Positions 27,729 through 37,284 of a stretch of DNA of 64,000 bases are shown here, in pieces. The notes under the pieces are model-generated. The model had not been told where the DNA came from. It was given only the letters and a program-made list of their open reading frames with translations, and searched no databases. The position numbers and the translations under genes are program-made. The stretch is taken from assembly GCA_024698715.1 (NCBI GenBank), contig JAILRA010000062.1, positions 1 to 64,000 of the forward strand, written 5' to 3'. This DNA comes from Lachnospiraceae bacterium (lineage in GTDB: Bacteria; Bacillota; Clostridia; Lachnospirales; Lachnospiraceae). Numbering within the stretch: the first letter of the stretch is position 1; the number at the start of each line of letters is the position of its first letter.

Positions 27729-28732
27729 TCACCGATCCTTATTTGTGTGCCTATTATATGTACTACTGTTGCAACCCTGTTGGAAGAACTGATAAAAGTG
27801 TTAAGTGCGTTTTCCCTTCCTTCGTAAAGGGGCTGACAGTAAAAATGCGTCATTGCTTCAAGCATTCCTTCTTCGTCGATCACCGTAAAAAACGAATAAT
27901 CACAGGTTTTGTCATTGTAAATGCAGACTTCGAATCTTTCTTTCTGCGTATACATTTTTTTGATACAGGATAAAAGAGAAGAGGAAGTTGCGTGTATCTC
28001 TTTTTCACAAAGCTCGGGCAGAAGGATGATAGCAAGAGTGGATGTATGAGCCATTTCTTTTACGAAAAGATCATCCAGTTTTGCTGACAGTTTCCAGTGG
28101 ATCCTCTGAAGCCTGTCACCCGGTCTGTATTCGCGGATCTCTTTTACATCGCTTGAAATGTTTCCGATATTTTCGGATTCGGTAAATTCATCCGGGCCGT
28201 CTTTTGGAACTGCGGGAGGAAAGTCTCCTATATTTCTTTCCTGAGGCAGGATCGGAACGGAGGATTCAAAGGAAGGTTCAATGGTCTTTCGGACAATTGA
28301 AAGATAATCAAACAGTGTGATCCTGTTGATCTTTAGAGTCACAAGTCCGATATTATATGATTCTACGGGTATGATGAACGAGTTTTCCTTTCTGTTTAAG
28401 GGAACGGAGAGTTTATGAACGGTGGAATTCGGATAAAAACGGTTTTCAACGCTGAATTCCACATCTCCCGTAAAAAGACCGAGGCGGGCACTGTTTTTGT
28501 ATTCGAGTCTGAATGAAGGCGAATTGGGTTCTTCGACATATTCGGATACCGGCGAGAGACTGAATTCGATCTTGTCATTCACTTTGACGAATATGATCAT
28601 TGAGATCAGGGCAATAACAATGAGCATCAAAATAAAAAGCACGATAACGGGCTGTTCATAAATGAGAGCAATCGCACTTAAAAGCACGATTGCAAATATG
28701 TAGATTATCAGTATTTTTACATTGATCTTCAT
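27725..28732 (-). CDS. DUF58 protein, MoxR partner
   Basis: 335 residues. Two N-terminal TM helices (about 5-50), a beta-rich segment, then the DUF58 core with REYRPGDRLQRIHWKLSAK, a vWA-like fold. Such proteins work next to MoxR ATPases. It sits 4 bp after moxR and overlaps the transglutaminase gene. Confidence 0.9.
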   Translation of the reverse strand: MKINVKILIIYIFAIVLLSAIALIYEQPVIVLFILMLIVIALISMIIFVKVNDKIEFSLSPVSEYVEEPNSPSFRLEYKNSARLGLFTGDVEFSVENRFYPNSTVHKLSVPLNRKENSFIIPVESYNIGLVTLKINRITLFDYLSIVRKTIEPSFESSVPILPQERNIGDFPPAVPKDGPDEFTESENIGNISSDVKEIREYRPGDRLQRIHWKLSAKLDDLFVKEMAHTSTLAIILLPELCEKEIHATSSSLLSCIKKMYTQKERFEVCIYNDKTCDYSFFTVIDEEGMLEAMTHFYCQPLYEGRENALNTFISSSNRVATVVHIIGTQIRIGE

Positions 28733-28736
28733 GATA

Positions 28737-29666
28737 TCAGGGTACTTTTACGGATTCAAAAGCCAAATTAAGAGCACTTTCGATATTCATGCCGCATGCT
28801 TTTGCTTTGGTGGAAAGAATGATCCTGTGGTTGGCAATAGGATAGAAGACTTCTCTGAAATCCTCGGGAATAACGTAATCCCTGCCTTCCAGAAAAGCGT
28901 GGGCTTTGGCCATCTTGATCAAAGCGATACTGCCTCTGGGAGAAAGACCCAGTGAAAAAGTATCCGTATTTCTGGTAGCTTCGGTCAGTGAAACGGCATA
29001 ATCGTAGAGGCTGTCTTTTATTTTCGTGTTTTCCACGGTTTCCTGATAGGAAATGATCTCATCCTTTGAAATAACGCGCTCCATCTTTTCGATGGTCTTA
29101 TGTGAATCACCTTTGAGAATCGTAACGGCTGATTCGTGTGAAGGATATCCCATGGAGAGACGTACCATAAAACGGTCAAGTTGTGATTCGGGAAGCTTTT
29201 GCGTACCGGATGCACCTATCGGGTTCTGGGTAGCTATGACCATGAAAGGATTCGGAAGGTATCTTGTGACACCGTCAACAGTGGCATGACCTTCTTCCAT
29301 TACTTCCAAAAGCGCGGATTGCGTCTTGGGTGATGTTCTGTTTATCTCATCCGCCAAAAACAGATTCGTGTATACGGCTCCTTCTTTGAAAGTGAACTGG
29401 TTCGTTGTCTTGTCAAACATTGTAAAACCGGAAACGTCACTCGGAAGAACATCGGGAGTGAACTGCATTCTTTTGTAATCGAGATTCATGACCTTTGCCA
29501 GCGCGGTTACCAGAGTGGTCTTTCCTACACCGGGAATGTCTTCAAGCAGAATATGCCCTTTTGAAAAAACGGCACAAAGGACCATATCGATAACATCATC
29601 TTTTCCGTGAATCGCGGTTTTGATGGTGTTTTTCATTTCTTCGATCTTTTCGGGTTGATGATTCAT
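28737..29666 (-). CDS. MoxR-family AAA ATPase
   Basis: 309 residues. Walker A DIPGVGKTTLV (about 43-53), Walker B LFLADEINR, ATQNP (sensor 1) and LDRFMVRL (arginine finger region). A chaperone-like AAA+ ATPase assumed to activate or assemble the vWA-like DUF58 partner. First gene of a four-gene minus-strand operon with its own promoter at 29703. Confidence 0.93.
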   Translation of the reverse strand: MNHQPEKIEEMKNTIKTAIHGKDDVIDMVLCAVFSKGHILLEDIPGVGKTTLVTALAKVMNLDYKRMQFTPDVLPSDVSGFTMFDKTTNQFTFKEGAVYTNLFLADEINRTSPKTQSALLEVMEEGHATVDGVTRYLPNPFMVIATQNPIGASGTQKLPESQLDRFMVRLSMGYPSHESAVTILKGDSHKTIEKMERVISKDEIISYQETVENTKIKDSLYDYAVSLTEATRNTDTFSLGLSPRGSIALIKMAKAHAFLEGRDYVIPEDFREVFYPIANHRIILSTKAKACGMNIESALNLAFESVKVP

Positions 29667-29702
29667 TTTTTAGCCTCTTTTTGAAGTTTATAGTTAAAGA
29701 AT

Positions 29703-29731
29703 ATTTTACTAAAATCGGAACTTTTTATCAA
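29703..29731 (-). promoter_or_regulatory. promoter of the moxR operon
   Basis: On the minus strand, TTGATA, 17-bp spacer, TAAAAT, about 37 bp upstream of the moxR ATG. Confidence 0.75.
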
Positions 29732-29834
29732 TAATTTTTATCGTACGGGACAGCCCTGAAATTAAGCTTTGGAAACAGTAAAATAATATTTGAGACAATA
29801 AGTTTCGATTTGGTGTTTTTTTTGTTGATAAAGT

Positions 29835-29863
29835 TTGAAGAAAAAAGCGATTTGTGGTATTAT
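29835..29863 (+). promoter_or_regulatory. promoter of the GGDEF/EAL gene
   Basis: TTGAAG, 17-bp spacer, TATTAT. The transcript would begin only about 10-18 nt before the start codon. Confidence 0.7.
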
Positions 29864-29887
29864 ATCCAAAAGAGATAATTGACAAAA

Positions 29888-32167
29888 ATGAAGAAAAATT
29901 TCGGCTCAGATAAAAGCATATCTCTTATTTTAAGAATTGCACTTACAGTATTGATAATATGTGTCGGTGCAACTTTTTTGCATGTCTATGATATTAAAAA
30001 CGTTTTTGAGAAAAATACTCTCAAATCGTATGAAGGACATGTTGATACAGCTGTCGAGGAAGTCAAATACCAGATAGATATCCTGAAGAATATCATGAAT
30101 TCCTTCGAAAAAAATATGGAGGGCGCTTCTCTCAACGAAGAGATAAATGATGTCATTCTCAGGCAGGAAATGTATGCAAAAGGATATACGTTCTATTATC
30201 TTGCACCCAATTCCGTTCTTGTAGGTTCCGAAGAAAACAAATATAACGATGATCTTTATAAGGCATTACAGAAAATATCGGCCTATTATTATACCGAGAA
30301 TTATGTTTGTCTTCCGGCAAAGAATTATTTCACGGATCCCGAATTCTGCGATTCGATCCTTGGCATTAAAAAGCTTCAGGATGAAAACGGCGGCGATTAT
30401 TATCTGATAGTTAAAAGAGACCTTTCGGGAATACTGAATATAGAAACTTTTGATTATCTTAACAGTATGGGATGTTTTGCCATTATAGAAGGCGACGGCG
30501 ACGTCATCGCACATTCGGAAACATTCAACAAGTATCTGAGCGGCAATAACAACATTTATAATGCCATATACGCAAAGAGTTCCAAAACAAACAAAGCGCA
30601 GAATCAGATCAATTTGATAAAAAAGAACATTTACAGCGAGATCAGCTTTTCGACAAAGATAGATGACGAAAACGGTGATAACCTGCTTGTTTACGCCGGC
30701 GAGATCTCCAATTCGCACGATATGTATTATCTGTATTTCTTTGAAGCCAAAACCCTGAATAAGATGGTTCAGGGTGTTACTATCAGAAGTTTCATTATCT
30801 GTCTCTTTATGATCCTGGTCATGGTTGCCCTGATCATATTTGTGTGGATCACGCTTAACGAATCCAATGACCTTATCATAAAACTTGCTTATATCGACGA
30901 GGTAACGGAAGGATACAACTACAATTATTTCAGAAGACATGTTTCACAGATCCTGCAGAATAACCGTGAAACACCTTATCTCATGTTGAGATTCGATATC
31001 ATGAACTTCCGTTATATCAACGAATCTTACGGACATGACAGGGCCGATAAAGTTCTGATGGCTACGGTAAAGCAGTTTGAAAAGGTATTCGATCCTCAGA
31101 GGGAACTCTGCGTCAGAGTCAATTCCGACCAGTTCGTTGCCATAGTCATAAACGACATAGAATTTGAAGAAAAATACATGCGTTATCTTAAAGGCATAAG
31201 CGACAATGCAAATGAAGCCATGATCAAATATCCCATCAGACTTAAAATGGGTATGTATCAGGTCAGAAAGGAAGATCAGAATGTCGACCTTATGATCGAC
31301 AGGGCCAATGCCGCGAGAAAATCGGTCGATGTCACGTCCAATAATCTGACCGCCACATATTCCGACAATATCATTTCAAATATGAGAAAAGTCGATGCGA
31401 TCGAGTCGGAAATGGACAAATCGCTTAAGAACGGTGAATTTAAGATATACATACAGCCCAAATGGGATATTGTCAAAGACGAGATCATGGGTGGCGAAGC
31501 TCTGGTAAGATGGATCAAAAATGACGGATCGATGGTTTATCCTTCGGATTTCATTCCCATCTTCGAATCCAACGGCTTTATCGAAACACTTGACTTTTAT
31601 ATGCTCGAACAGCTTTGCATAAAGATGAAGGAAATGAGGAAAGAGGGTAAGAAATACAGATTCTTCCCCATAAGTGTCAACCAGTCGAGAGTGCTTATCA
31701 ATAACCCCGATTATGTTAAGAATGTTGAAAAGACGCTCAAAAGATACGAAACGGATTTCTCTAAGATACAGCTGGAGATAACGGAAAATCTTTTCTTCGA
31801 TCAGCAGGACAAGATGGTCGACGTAGTAGGTCAGCTTAAAAAACTCGGACTTGAACTTGCAATGGATGATTTCGGATCCGGTTATTCATCCCTTAATATA
31901 CTTAAAGACGTTCCGTTTGACATACTTAAGATCGATAAGGATTTCTTTGACGAATCCATTATTTCGAAAGCCAGTTCCGTTATCCTCAAAAAGATATTCG
32001 AGATGGCTGAAGAACTTGATATCGATGTTATCTGTGAAGGTGTTGAAACCAAGGAACAGGTTGAAATGTTAAAAGGCTTCGGGTGTCATGCGGTTCAGGG
32101 ATACTACTACGGAAAACCCATGCCCTGTGAAGAATTCATAGAAAAATACTGTCTGATCAAAGAGTAG
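29888..32167 (+). CDS. membrane c-di-GMP phosphodiesterase (degenerate GGDEF + EAL)
   Basis: About 759 residues. TM helix (about 15-35), an extracellular sensor of about 240 residues (CACHE-like by layout), second TM (about 290-315), a GGDEF domain whose signature has decayed to NSDQF, and a full EAL domain: EALVRW (E about 537), EITENL, DDFGSGYS, KIDK and CEGVETKEQ. So it should hydrolyse c-di-GMP, and the GGDEF half can at most sense GTP or dimerise. The start is uncertain: TTG at 29879 lies close to AGAG, ATG at 29888 is farther. It is 7 bp ahead of queH. Confidence 0.9.
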   Translation: MKKNFGSDKSISLILRIALTVLIICVGATFLHVYDIKNVFEKNTLKSYEGHVDTAVEEVKYQIDILKNIMNSFEKNMEGASLNEEINDVILRQEMYAKGYTFYYLAPNSVLVGSEENKYNDDLYKALQKISAYYYTENYVCLPAKNYFTDPEFCDSILGIKKLQDENGGDYYLIVKRDLSGILNIETFDYLNSMGCFAIIEGDGDVIAHSETFNKYLSGNNNIYNAIYAKSSKTNKAQNQINLIKKNIYSEISFSTKIDDENGDNLLVYAGEISNSHDMYYLYFFEAKTLNKMVQGVTIRSFIICLFMILVMVALIIFVWITLNESNDLIIKLAYIDEVTEGYNYNYFRRHVSQILQNNRETPYLMLRFDIMNFRYINESYGHDRADKVLMATVKQFEKVFDPQRELCVRVNSDQFVAIVINDIEFEEKYMRYLKGISDNANEAMIKYPIRLKMGMYQVRKEDQNVDLMIDRANAARKSVDVTSNNLTATYSDNIISNMRKVDAIESEMDKSLKNGEFKIYIQPKWDIVKDEIMGGEALVRWIKNDGSMVYPSDFIPIFESNGFIETLDFYMLEQLCIKMKEMRKEGKKYRFFPISVNQSRVLINNPDYVKNVEKTLKRYETDFSKIQLEITENLFFDQQDKMVDVVGQLKKLGLELAMDDFGSGYSSLNILKDVPFDILKIDKDFFDESIISKASSVILKKIFEMAEELDIDVICEGVETKEQVEMLKGFGCHAVQGYYYGKPMPCEEFIEKYCLIKE

Positions 32168-32174
32168 CGGTTGT

Positions 32175-32867
32175 ATGGACCAGATAAACAGGAATCTGCC
32201 GGGCGATCACTATATCAGGCGGATGAACGAATCACTTTCTGCAATTGAAGAACCGAAAGTTTTACTGCATGTCTGCTGCGCTCCGTGCAGTAGTTTTTGT
32301 CTGCTGACTTTGAGAGAAGTTGCAAATATCGGTGTATATTATTATAATCCCAATATAACACTGAAAGACGAATACGATTTCAGATATTCCGAAGTAAAGA
32401 GACTGGTTAAAATATATAATGAAGACCGTGATCTCAGACTTGAGAAAGAATGCAGGCAGATATCATTTACAAATAGTTATGTCAACCGTGAGATAACTAT
32501 CGTTGAGGCGCCTTTTGAAAGCGAAAAGTATCTTGAGGCAGTGAAAGGATACGAGGATTGTCCCGAAAGGGGAGATCGGTGCGGTATCTGCTTTGAAATG
32601 CGTTTAAGGAAAACAGCGATCGAAGCAAAAAATAAAGGATATGATTTTTTTGCGACTTCTTTGACATTAAGTCCGTTAAAAGACGCTCATATTATCAATC
32701 ATATCGGAGAAAAGATCGGAAAAGAAGTTGACATAAAATACCTTCCGACTGATTTCAAGAAGAAGAACGGATATAAAAAATCCATAGAACTTTCGGCCAA
32801 ATACGATCTTTACAGACAGAATTACTGCGGATGCGTATTTTCCAAGAGGCAGGACATTGATCCGTGA
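32175..32867 (+). CDS. queH: epoxyqueuosine reductase QueH
   Basis: 230 residues of the DUF208 family that performs the last step of queuosine synthesis in tRNA. Cysteine motifs HVCCAPCSS (34, 35, 38), RCGICFEMRL and NYCGCVFS, plus TSLTLSPLKD, are as in QueH. No other queuosine gene is nearby. Confidence 0.93.
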   Translation: MDQINRNLPGDHYIRRMNESLSAIEEPKVLLHVCCAPCSSFCLLTLREVANIGVYYYNPNITLKDEYDFRYSEVKRLVKIYNEDRDLRLEKECRQISFTNSYVNREITIVEAPFESEKYLEAVKGYEDCPERGDRCGICFEMRLRKTAIEAKNKGYDFFATSLTLSPLKDAHIINHIGEKIGKEVDIKYLPTDFKKKNGYKKSIELSAKYDLYRQNYCGCVFSKRQDIDP

Positions 32868-32932
32868 TACTTAAATCTTTTGAAATCCGGATTTCGGTAT
32901 AAGATCAAATAATAAATAGGAGTTTACATAAA

Positions 32933-34702
32933 ATGGAACAATTGTTAATCAAGCTTGGCAATGAAGTTGCCAAAGCGTTCAAAGAAGCGGGTTATGATGA
33001 GAATCTCGGAAAGGTTACCGTTTCGAACAGACCCGATCTTTGCGAATATCAGTGCAACGGTGCCATGGCCGGAGCCAAGATCTACAAAAAAGCACCGACA
33101 ATGATCGCCAACGAAGTTGCTGAGATATTAAAGAGATCCGAAGTGTTTTCCAAAACGGAAGTATGTCCTCCGGGATTTATAAATCTGAACATCAGCGATA
33201 AATATCTGTGTGAATATGCAGGCGAGATGGCCTGTTCGGAAAAATACGGCGTTGATCAGCCTTCGGAAAAGAAGGTGTTCATGGTCGATTACGGCGGCCC
33301 CAATGTTGCAAAGCCTCTTCATGTAGGTCATTTAAGAAGTGCCGTAATAGGAGAGAGCATAAAAAGGATCATCAGATATATGGGTCATGAAGCCATAGGT
33401 GACATTCATCTGGGCGACTGGGGACTTCAGATGGGTCTGGTAATTGCGGCTTACAAGGAAGCACATCCCAATCTTGTTTTCTTTGACGAGAGTTATGAAG
33501 GAGAGTATCCCCAAGAAGCTCCGTTTACCGTAACGGATCTCGAAGAGATATATCCGAAAGCCAGTGCAAGATCCAAGGAAGATGCGGCATTCAAGGATGA
33601 AGCAATGCTCTGCACCAAGAAACTGCAGGACGGAGTAAAAGGATACAGGGCATTCTGGAAACTTATCATGGAGGTTTCCATAGCCGATCTTAAGAAGAAT
33701 TACAATAATCTTAATGTAGAATTCGATCTCTGGAAGGGTGAATCCGATGTTTACGATCTGATCCCCGGAATGGTTGATTATCTTAAAGAAGGCGGATATG
33801 CGTATATAAGCGACGGTGCTCTGGTAGTCGACGTCAAAGAAGAGACCGATACAAAAGAGATCCCTCCCTGTATGATCCTTAAATCCGACGGGGCTTCTTT
33901 ATACAATACGACCGATCTTGCCACGATCATGGAAAGAAGAAAGGAATATGATCCGGACTGCATAATATATCTTACGGATAAAAGACAGGATCTTTATTTC
34001 GAGCAGGTTTTCCGTTGTGCCAAAAAGACGGGACTCTGCGATTCCAAGACCAAGCTCGTACATATAGGATTCGGTACCGTCAACGGAAAGGACGGTAAAC
34101 CTTTCAAGACAAGGGACGGCGGTGTTATGCGTCTTGAATATCTGGTTAAGGATATCAATGAAAAGATGTATGAAAAGATCATCAGCGGTCGTGAAATGAA
34201 TGAGGAAGAAGCAAAGAAAGTTTCCGAGACAGTTGCACTTTCAGCTATAAAATACGGAGATCTTTCAAATCAGGCTTCCAAAGATTACATATTTGATACC
34301 GAAAGATTCATGTCCTTTGAAGGAGATACGGGACCGTATCTTCTTTATACGGTAGTAAGGATCAAATCCATCCTGAAAAAATATTCCGAAAACGGCGGTG
34401 ATCTTAAAGAGTGCAGTATTAACGGAACGATATCCGATGAGACACATAAGAACCTTCTTATGAAGATCGCCGGATACAATGAAATGATGAATTCCGTTTT
34501 TGAAGAACTTGCACCGCACAGGATATGTGCTTATCTTTACGATCTGGCGAATGTATTCAATTCGTTTTATCATGAGAACAAGATCCTCACTCAGGAAGAC
34601 GAAGAGTTAAAGAAGAACTATATCGGAGTTCTGAAACTCACTCTTGGTATCTGTGAGGATTGCATGCAGTGTCTCGGATTTGAGGCACCCGACAGGATGT
34701 AA
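32933..34702 (+). CDS. argS: arginine--tRNA ligase
   Basis: 589 residues, class I synthetase. N-terminal Add-1 domain, HIGH-type motif PLHVGHLRSA (about 128), the usual lack of a canonical KMSKS (FKTRDGGVM stands near that place), and C-terminal DALR domain with the YDLANVFNSFYHEN anticodon-binding helix. Start ATG after AGGAG. Confidence 0.97.
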   Translation: MEQLLIKLGNEVAKAFKEAGYDENLGKVTVSNRPDLCEYQCNGAMAGAKIYKKAPTMIANEVAEILKRSEVFSKTEVCPPGFINLNISDKYLCEYAGEMACSEKYGVDQPSEKKVFMVDYGGPNVAKPLHVGHLRSAVIGESIKRIIRYMGHEAIGDIHLGDWGLQMGLVIAAYKEAHPNLVFFDESYEGEYPQEAPFTVTDLEEIYPKASARSKEDAAFKDEAMLCTKKLQDGVKGYRAFWKLIMEVSIADLKKNYNNLNVEFDLWKGESDVYDLIPGMVDYLKEGGYAYISDGALVVDVKEETDTKEIPPCMILKSDGASLYNTTDLATIMERRKEYDPDCIIYLTDKRQDLYFEQVFRCAKKTGLCDSKTKLVHIGFGTVNGKDGKPFKTRDGGVMRLEYLVKDINEKMYEKIISGREMNEEEAKKVSETVALSAIKYGDLSNQASKDYIFDTERFMSFEGDTGPYLLYTVVRIKSILKKYSENGGDLKECSINGTISDETHKNLLMKIAGYNEMMNSVFEELAPHRICAYLYDLANVFNSFYHENKILTQEDEELKKNYIGVLKLTLGICEDCMQCLGFEAPDRM

Positions 34703-34775
34703 AAGTTCATTAAGTATTATTGCATACGGTCATTGGTTTTAATAAATATAATATTTTGATTTCGGTTTAATAGGT

Positions 34776-34806
34776 GTATCGTCACACACAGAAAGTGTGA
34801 CGATAC
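34776..34806. repeat. 12-bp perfect inverted repeat between argS and tRNA-Met
   Basis: GTATCGTCACAC (34776-34787) and GTGTGACGATAC (34795-34806) with a 7-nt spacer. It is 74 bp after argS, has no T-run, and ends 30 bp before the tRNA promoter. Either the argS transcript end or a binding site. Confidence 0.7.
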
Positions 34807-34836
34807 GATATAATTTCCTGTGAATATAAAAAATCC

Positions 34837-34865
34837 TTGACATTTGTTTGATGATTTTGTATATT
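34837..34865 (+). promoter_or_regulatory. promoter of tRNA-Met
   Basis: TTGACA, 17-bp spacer, TATATT, 17 bp before the mature 5' end. Confidence 0.85.
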
Positions 34866-34882
34866 AAATAGGCAGTTGTTTC

Positions 34883-34956
34883 GGCGAGATGGCTCAACTG
34901 GCTAGAGCATCCGGTTCATACCCGGAAGGTTGAGGGTTCGAGTCCCCCTCTCGCTA
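34883..34956 (+). tRNA. tRNA-Met(CAT), elongator type
   Basis: 74 nt. Acceptor GGCGAGA with TCTCGCT (G1-T72 wobble), discriminator A. Anticodon stem TCCGG/CCGGA and loop TTCATAC give anticodon CAT. The loop and the G-T first pair match the elongator tRNA-Met of Firmicutes rather than initiator or tRNA-Ile2. CCA not encoded. Confidence 0.9.
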
Positions 34957-34961
34957 CTTTT

Positions 34962-34989
34962 AACACCGATTTATTCGGTGTTTTTCTTT
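34962..34989 (+). terminator. terminator of tRNA-Met
   Basis: Stem AACACCGA/TCGGTGTT with a 5-nt loop and a long T-rich tail. Confidence 0.85.
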
Positions 34990-35023
34990 TTTTTGCACAG
35001 GAAATTTTTTTTTAGAGGTTATT

Positions 35024-35503
35024 GTGAGTAAAAGTTTTAAAACATTGCTTTGGGCAATTTTCATTATATATTTATTTGTACTTTTGTTTGTTACACTGAT
35101 CTATAACAGAGCAGCGATGGTCTATTCGGATATTTCAATGTGGCAGTATGCCAGAAGGTTCAGCAATCTGATCCCGTTTAAGACTATTTCCATGTATTTA
35201 GACTGGATAAGCGACGGAGACAGGAGCAACAATTCCATTCCATTGATCAATCTGGGAGTAAATATAATACTTCTTGTTCCCTTGGGATATCTGTTACCGA
35301 GCCTGATAAAGATATTCAGGAATCTTTTCGCTTACTTCGGCGGATGCATAGTGCTTCTTGCGATGATTGAATTCATTCAGCTGCTGACAAGAAGAGGATC
35401 TTTTGATATAGATGATTTTATACTGAACATATTCGGTGCGATCGTTGCTTTCTTTATATGGAAACTCAGCACATCAAAGAACGTAAAAAGTGAAAAGAGC
35501 TGA
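35024..35503 (+). CDS. VanZ-family membrane protein
   Basis: 159 residues with four TM helices and the VanZ motifs NLIPFKTI, LVPLGYLLP, EFIQLLTRRGSFDIDD and NIFGAIVAF. VanZ in enterococci gives low-level teicoplanin resistance; most homologs have unknown roles in the envelope. GTG start after AGAGG. It precedes the ABC exporter pair by 14 bp and may share its transcript. Confidence 0.87.
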   Translation: MSKSFKTLLWAIFIIYLFVLLFVTLIYNRAAMVYSDISMWQYARRFSNLIPFKTISMYLDWISDGDRSNNSIPLINLGVNIILLVPLGYLLPSLIKIFRNLFAYFGGCIVLLAMIEFIQLLTRRGSFDIDDFILNIFGAIVAFFIWKLSTSKNVKSEKS

Positions 35504-35517
35504 AACAGGAGACGAAA

Positions 35518-37284
35518 ATGTTTAAAACACTTTTAAAACACGTTAAGAATTATTCCCTTCCTTCGATACTGACTCCTGTCTGTATGATCCTGGAAGTAAT
35601 ATTTGAAACGATCATCCCCATGTGTATGGGACTTATGGTCACCTATGGAATAGAAGGAAACGACAATACCGGGGATATGGATTATATCCTCAAAATGGGC
35701 GGGATCATGGTCATCCTGGTAATAGGTGCTTTGGTTTCCGGTATTCTCGGGGCGGTATTCGGTTCGGTTGCATCATGCGGTCTTGCCAAGAATCTCAGGA
35801 AGGACATGTATGAAAATATTCAGTCCTTCAGTTTTTCCAATATTGACAAATTTTCCACTGCGGGACTTATCACCAGACTTACCACTGACGTAACAAATAT
35901 TCAGAATGCTTATCAGATGCTTTTGAGAATGGCTTTCAGAGCACCCGTAAGTATGATCTTTGCGCTTTTTATGTCATATCTTGTTAATGTGAAGATCGCA
36001 AATATATATCTTATCGCCACGATATTCCTTTCGATCGGTCTTGCGATAATCATGCTTAACGCAAGGAAATATTTTTCGAAGGTTTTCGAAAAATACGACG
36101 ATCTGAATGAGACCATTCAGGAGAATGTCAATGCCATAAGAGTGGTTAAGGCTTTCGTAAGAGAAGATTACGAATCGGAAGAACTCAAAAAGGCTGCAGG
36201 CAATATCTACAAGATGTTCGTTAAAGCAGAGAACGTTGTTATATGGAACTCGCCTCTCATGCAGTTTACCATGTATGTGACAATGATCTTTATCAGCTGG
36301 TTCGGAGCTCATCTTGTCGTATCGACAGAACTTGAAGTCGGAGAACTTCTGACGCTCTTTACATATTGTATGAACATCCTCGGAAACCTTATGATGTTCT
36401 CGTTTGTCTTCGTTATGCTTACTCTTTCCGCAGCGAGCGGCAAGAGAATTGCGGAAGTCCTTAATGAGGACAGCGAACTTAAGGATCCGGAGAATCCCGT
36501 TTATGAAGTAAAAGACGGAAGTGTGCAGTTTAAAAACGTCTGCTTTACCTACAAAAAGGGCAGCGGTAAAAATGTATTGAACAATATCAATCTTGATATA
36601 AAATCCGGTGAGACCATAGGAATAATCGGCGGTACCGGATCGGCAAAATCCAGTCTGATAAGCCTTATAAACAGACTTTATGATGTTACCGAAGGAGAAC
36701 TGAAAGTCGGAGGGGTAAATGTCAAAGACTACAGCATGGAATCCCTGAGAAATCAGGTTTCTGTCGTTCTGCAGAAAAACATCCTGTTTTCCGGCAGCAT
36801 ATATGACAATCTCCGCTGGGGCAATCCCGATGCGACGGATGAAGAATGCCGCGAAGCATGCAATCTTGCCTGTGCGGATGATTTTATCGAATCATTCCCC
36901 GACGGATACAATACCAGGATTGAGCAGGGCGGAACAAATGTTTCCGGCGGTCAGAAGCAGAGAATCTGTATCGCGAGGGCACTGCTTAAAAAACCCAAGA
37001 TCATAATATTTGACGATTCGACTTCGGCAGTCGACACGGCTACCGATGCACGGATCAGAAAATCATTAAAGGAAGCGATCCCGGGAACAACGAAATTTAT
37101 CATTGCACAGAGGATCTCATCTGTTCAGGATGCGGACAGGATAATCGTTATGGAAGAAGGCGAGGTTAATGGCTTCGGTACTCACGAAGAACTTCTCGCT
37201 AATAACGAAATCTATAAGGATGTTTATGAATCTCAGACCGGAGCCAATGCCGATTTCGACGAAATGAAAGGGGGTGCAATCTGA
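35518..37284 (+). CDS. ABC exporter subunit, degenerate ATPase site
   Basis: 588 residues: six TM helices (about 1-310) then an ATPase domain with Walker A GGTGSAKSS, signature VSGGQ and Walker B IIIFDDSTSAVD. The catalytic Glu after Walker B is Asp here, which marks this as the non-hydrolysing half of a heterodimer. The stop overlaps the partner's ATG by one base. Substrate unknown; peptide, lipid or drug export is typical. Confidence 0.93.
   Translation: MFKTLLKHVKNYSLPSILTPVCMILEVIFETIIPMCMGLMVTYGIEGNDNTGDMDYILKMGGIMVILVIGALVSGILGAVFGSVASCGLAKNLRKDMYENIQSFSFSNIDKFSTAGLITRLTTDVTNIQNAYQMLLRMAFRAPVSMIFALFMSYLVNVKIANIYLIATIFLSIGLAIIMLNARKYFSKVFEKYDDLNETIQENVNAIRVVKAFVREDYESEELKKAAGNIYKMFVKAENVVIWNSPLMQFTMYVTMIFISWFGAHLVVSTELEVGELLTLFTYCMNILGNLMMFSFVFVMLTLSAASGKRIAEVLNEDSELKDPENPVYEVKDGSVQFKNVCFTYKKGSGKNVLNNINLDIKSGETIGIIGGTGSAKSSLISLINRLYDVTEGELKVGGVNVKDYSMESLRNQVSVVLQKNILFSGSIYDNLRWGNPDATDEECREACNLACADDFIESFPDGYNTRIEQGGTNVSGGQKQRICIARALLKKPKIIIFDDSTSAVDTATDARIRKSLKEAIPGTTKFIIAQRISSVQDADRIIVMEEGEVNGFGTHEELLANNEIYKDVYESQTGANADFDEMKGGAI

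Noticed and set aside
34081..34141. missing KMSKS in argS as a defect
   Set aside because: Many arginyl-tRNA synthetases lack a canonical KMSKS; the rest of the protein is intact.
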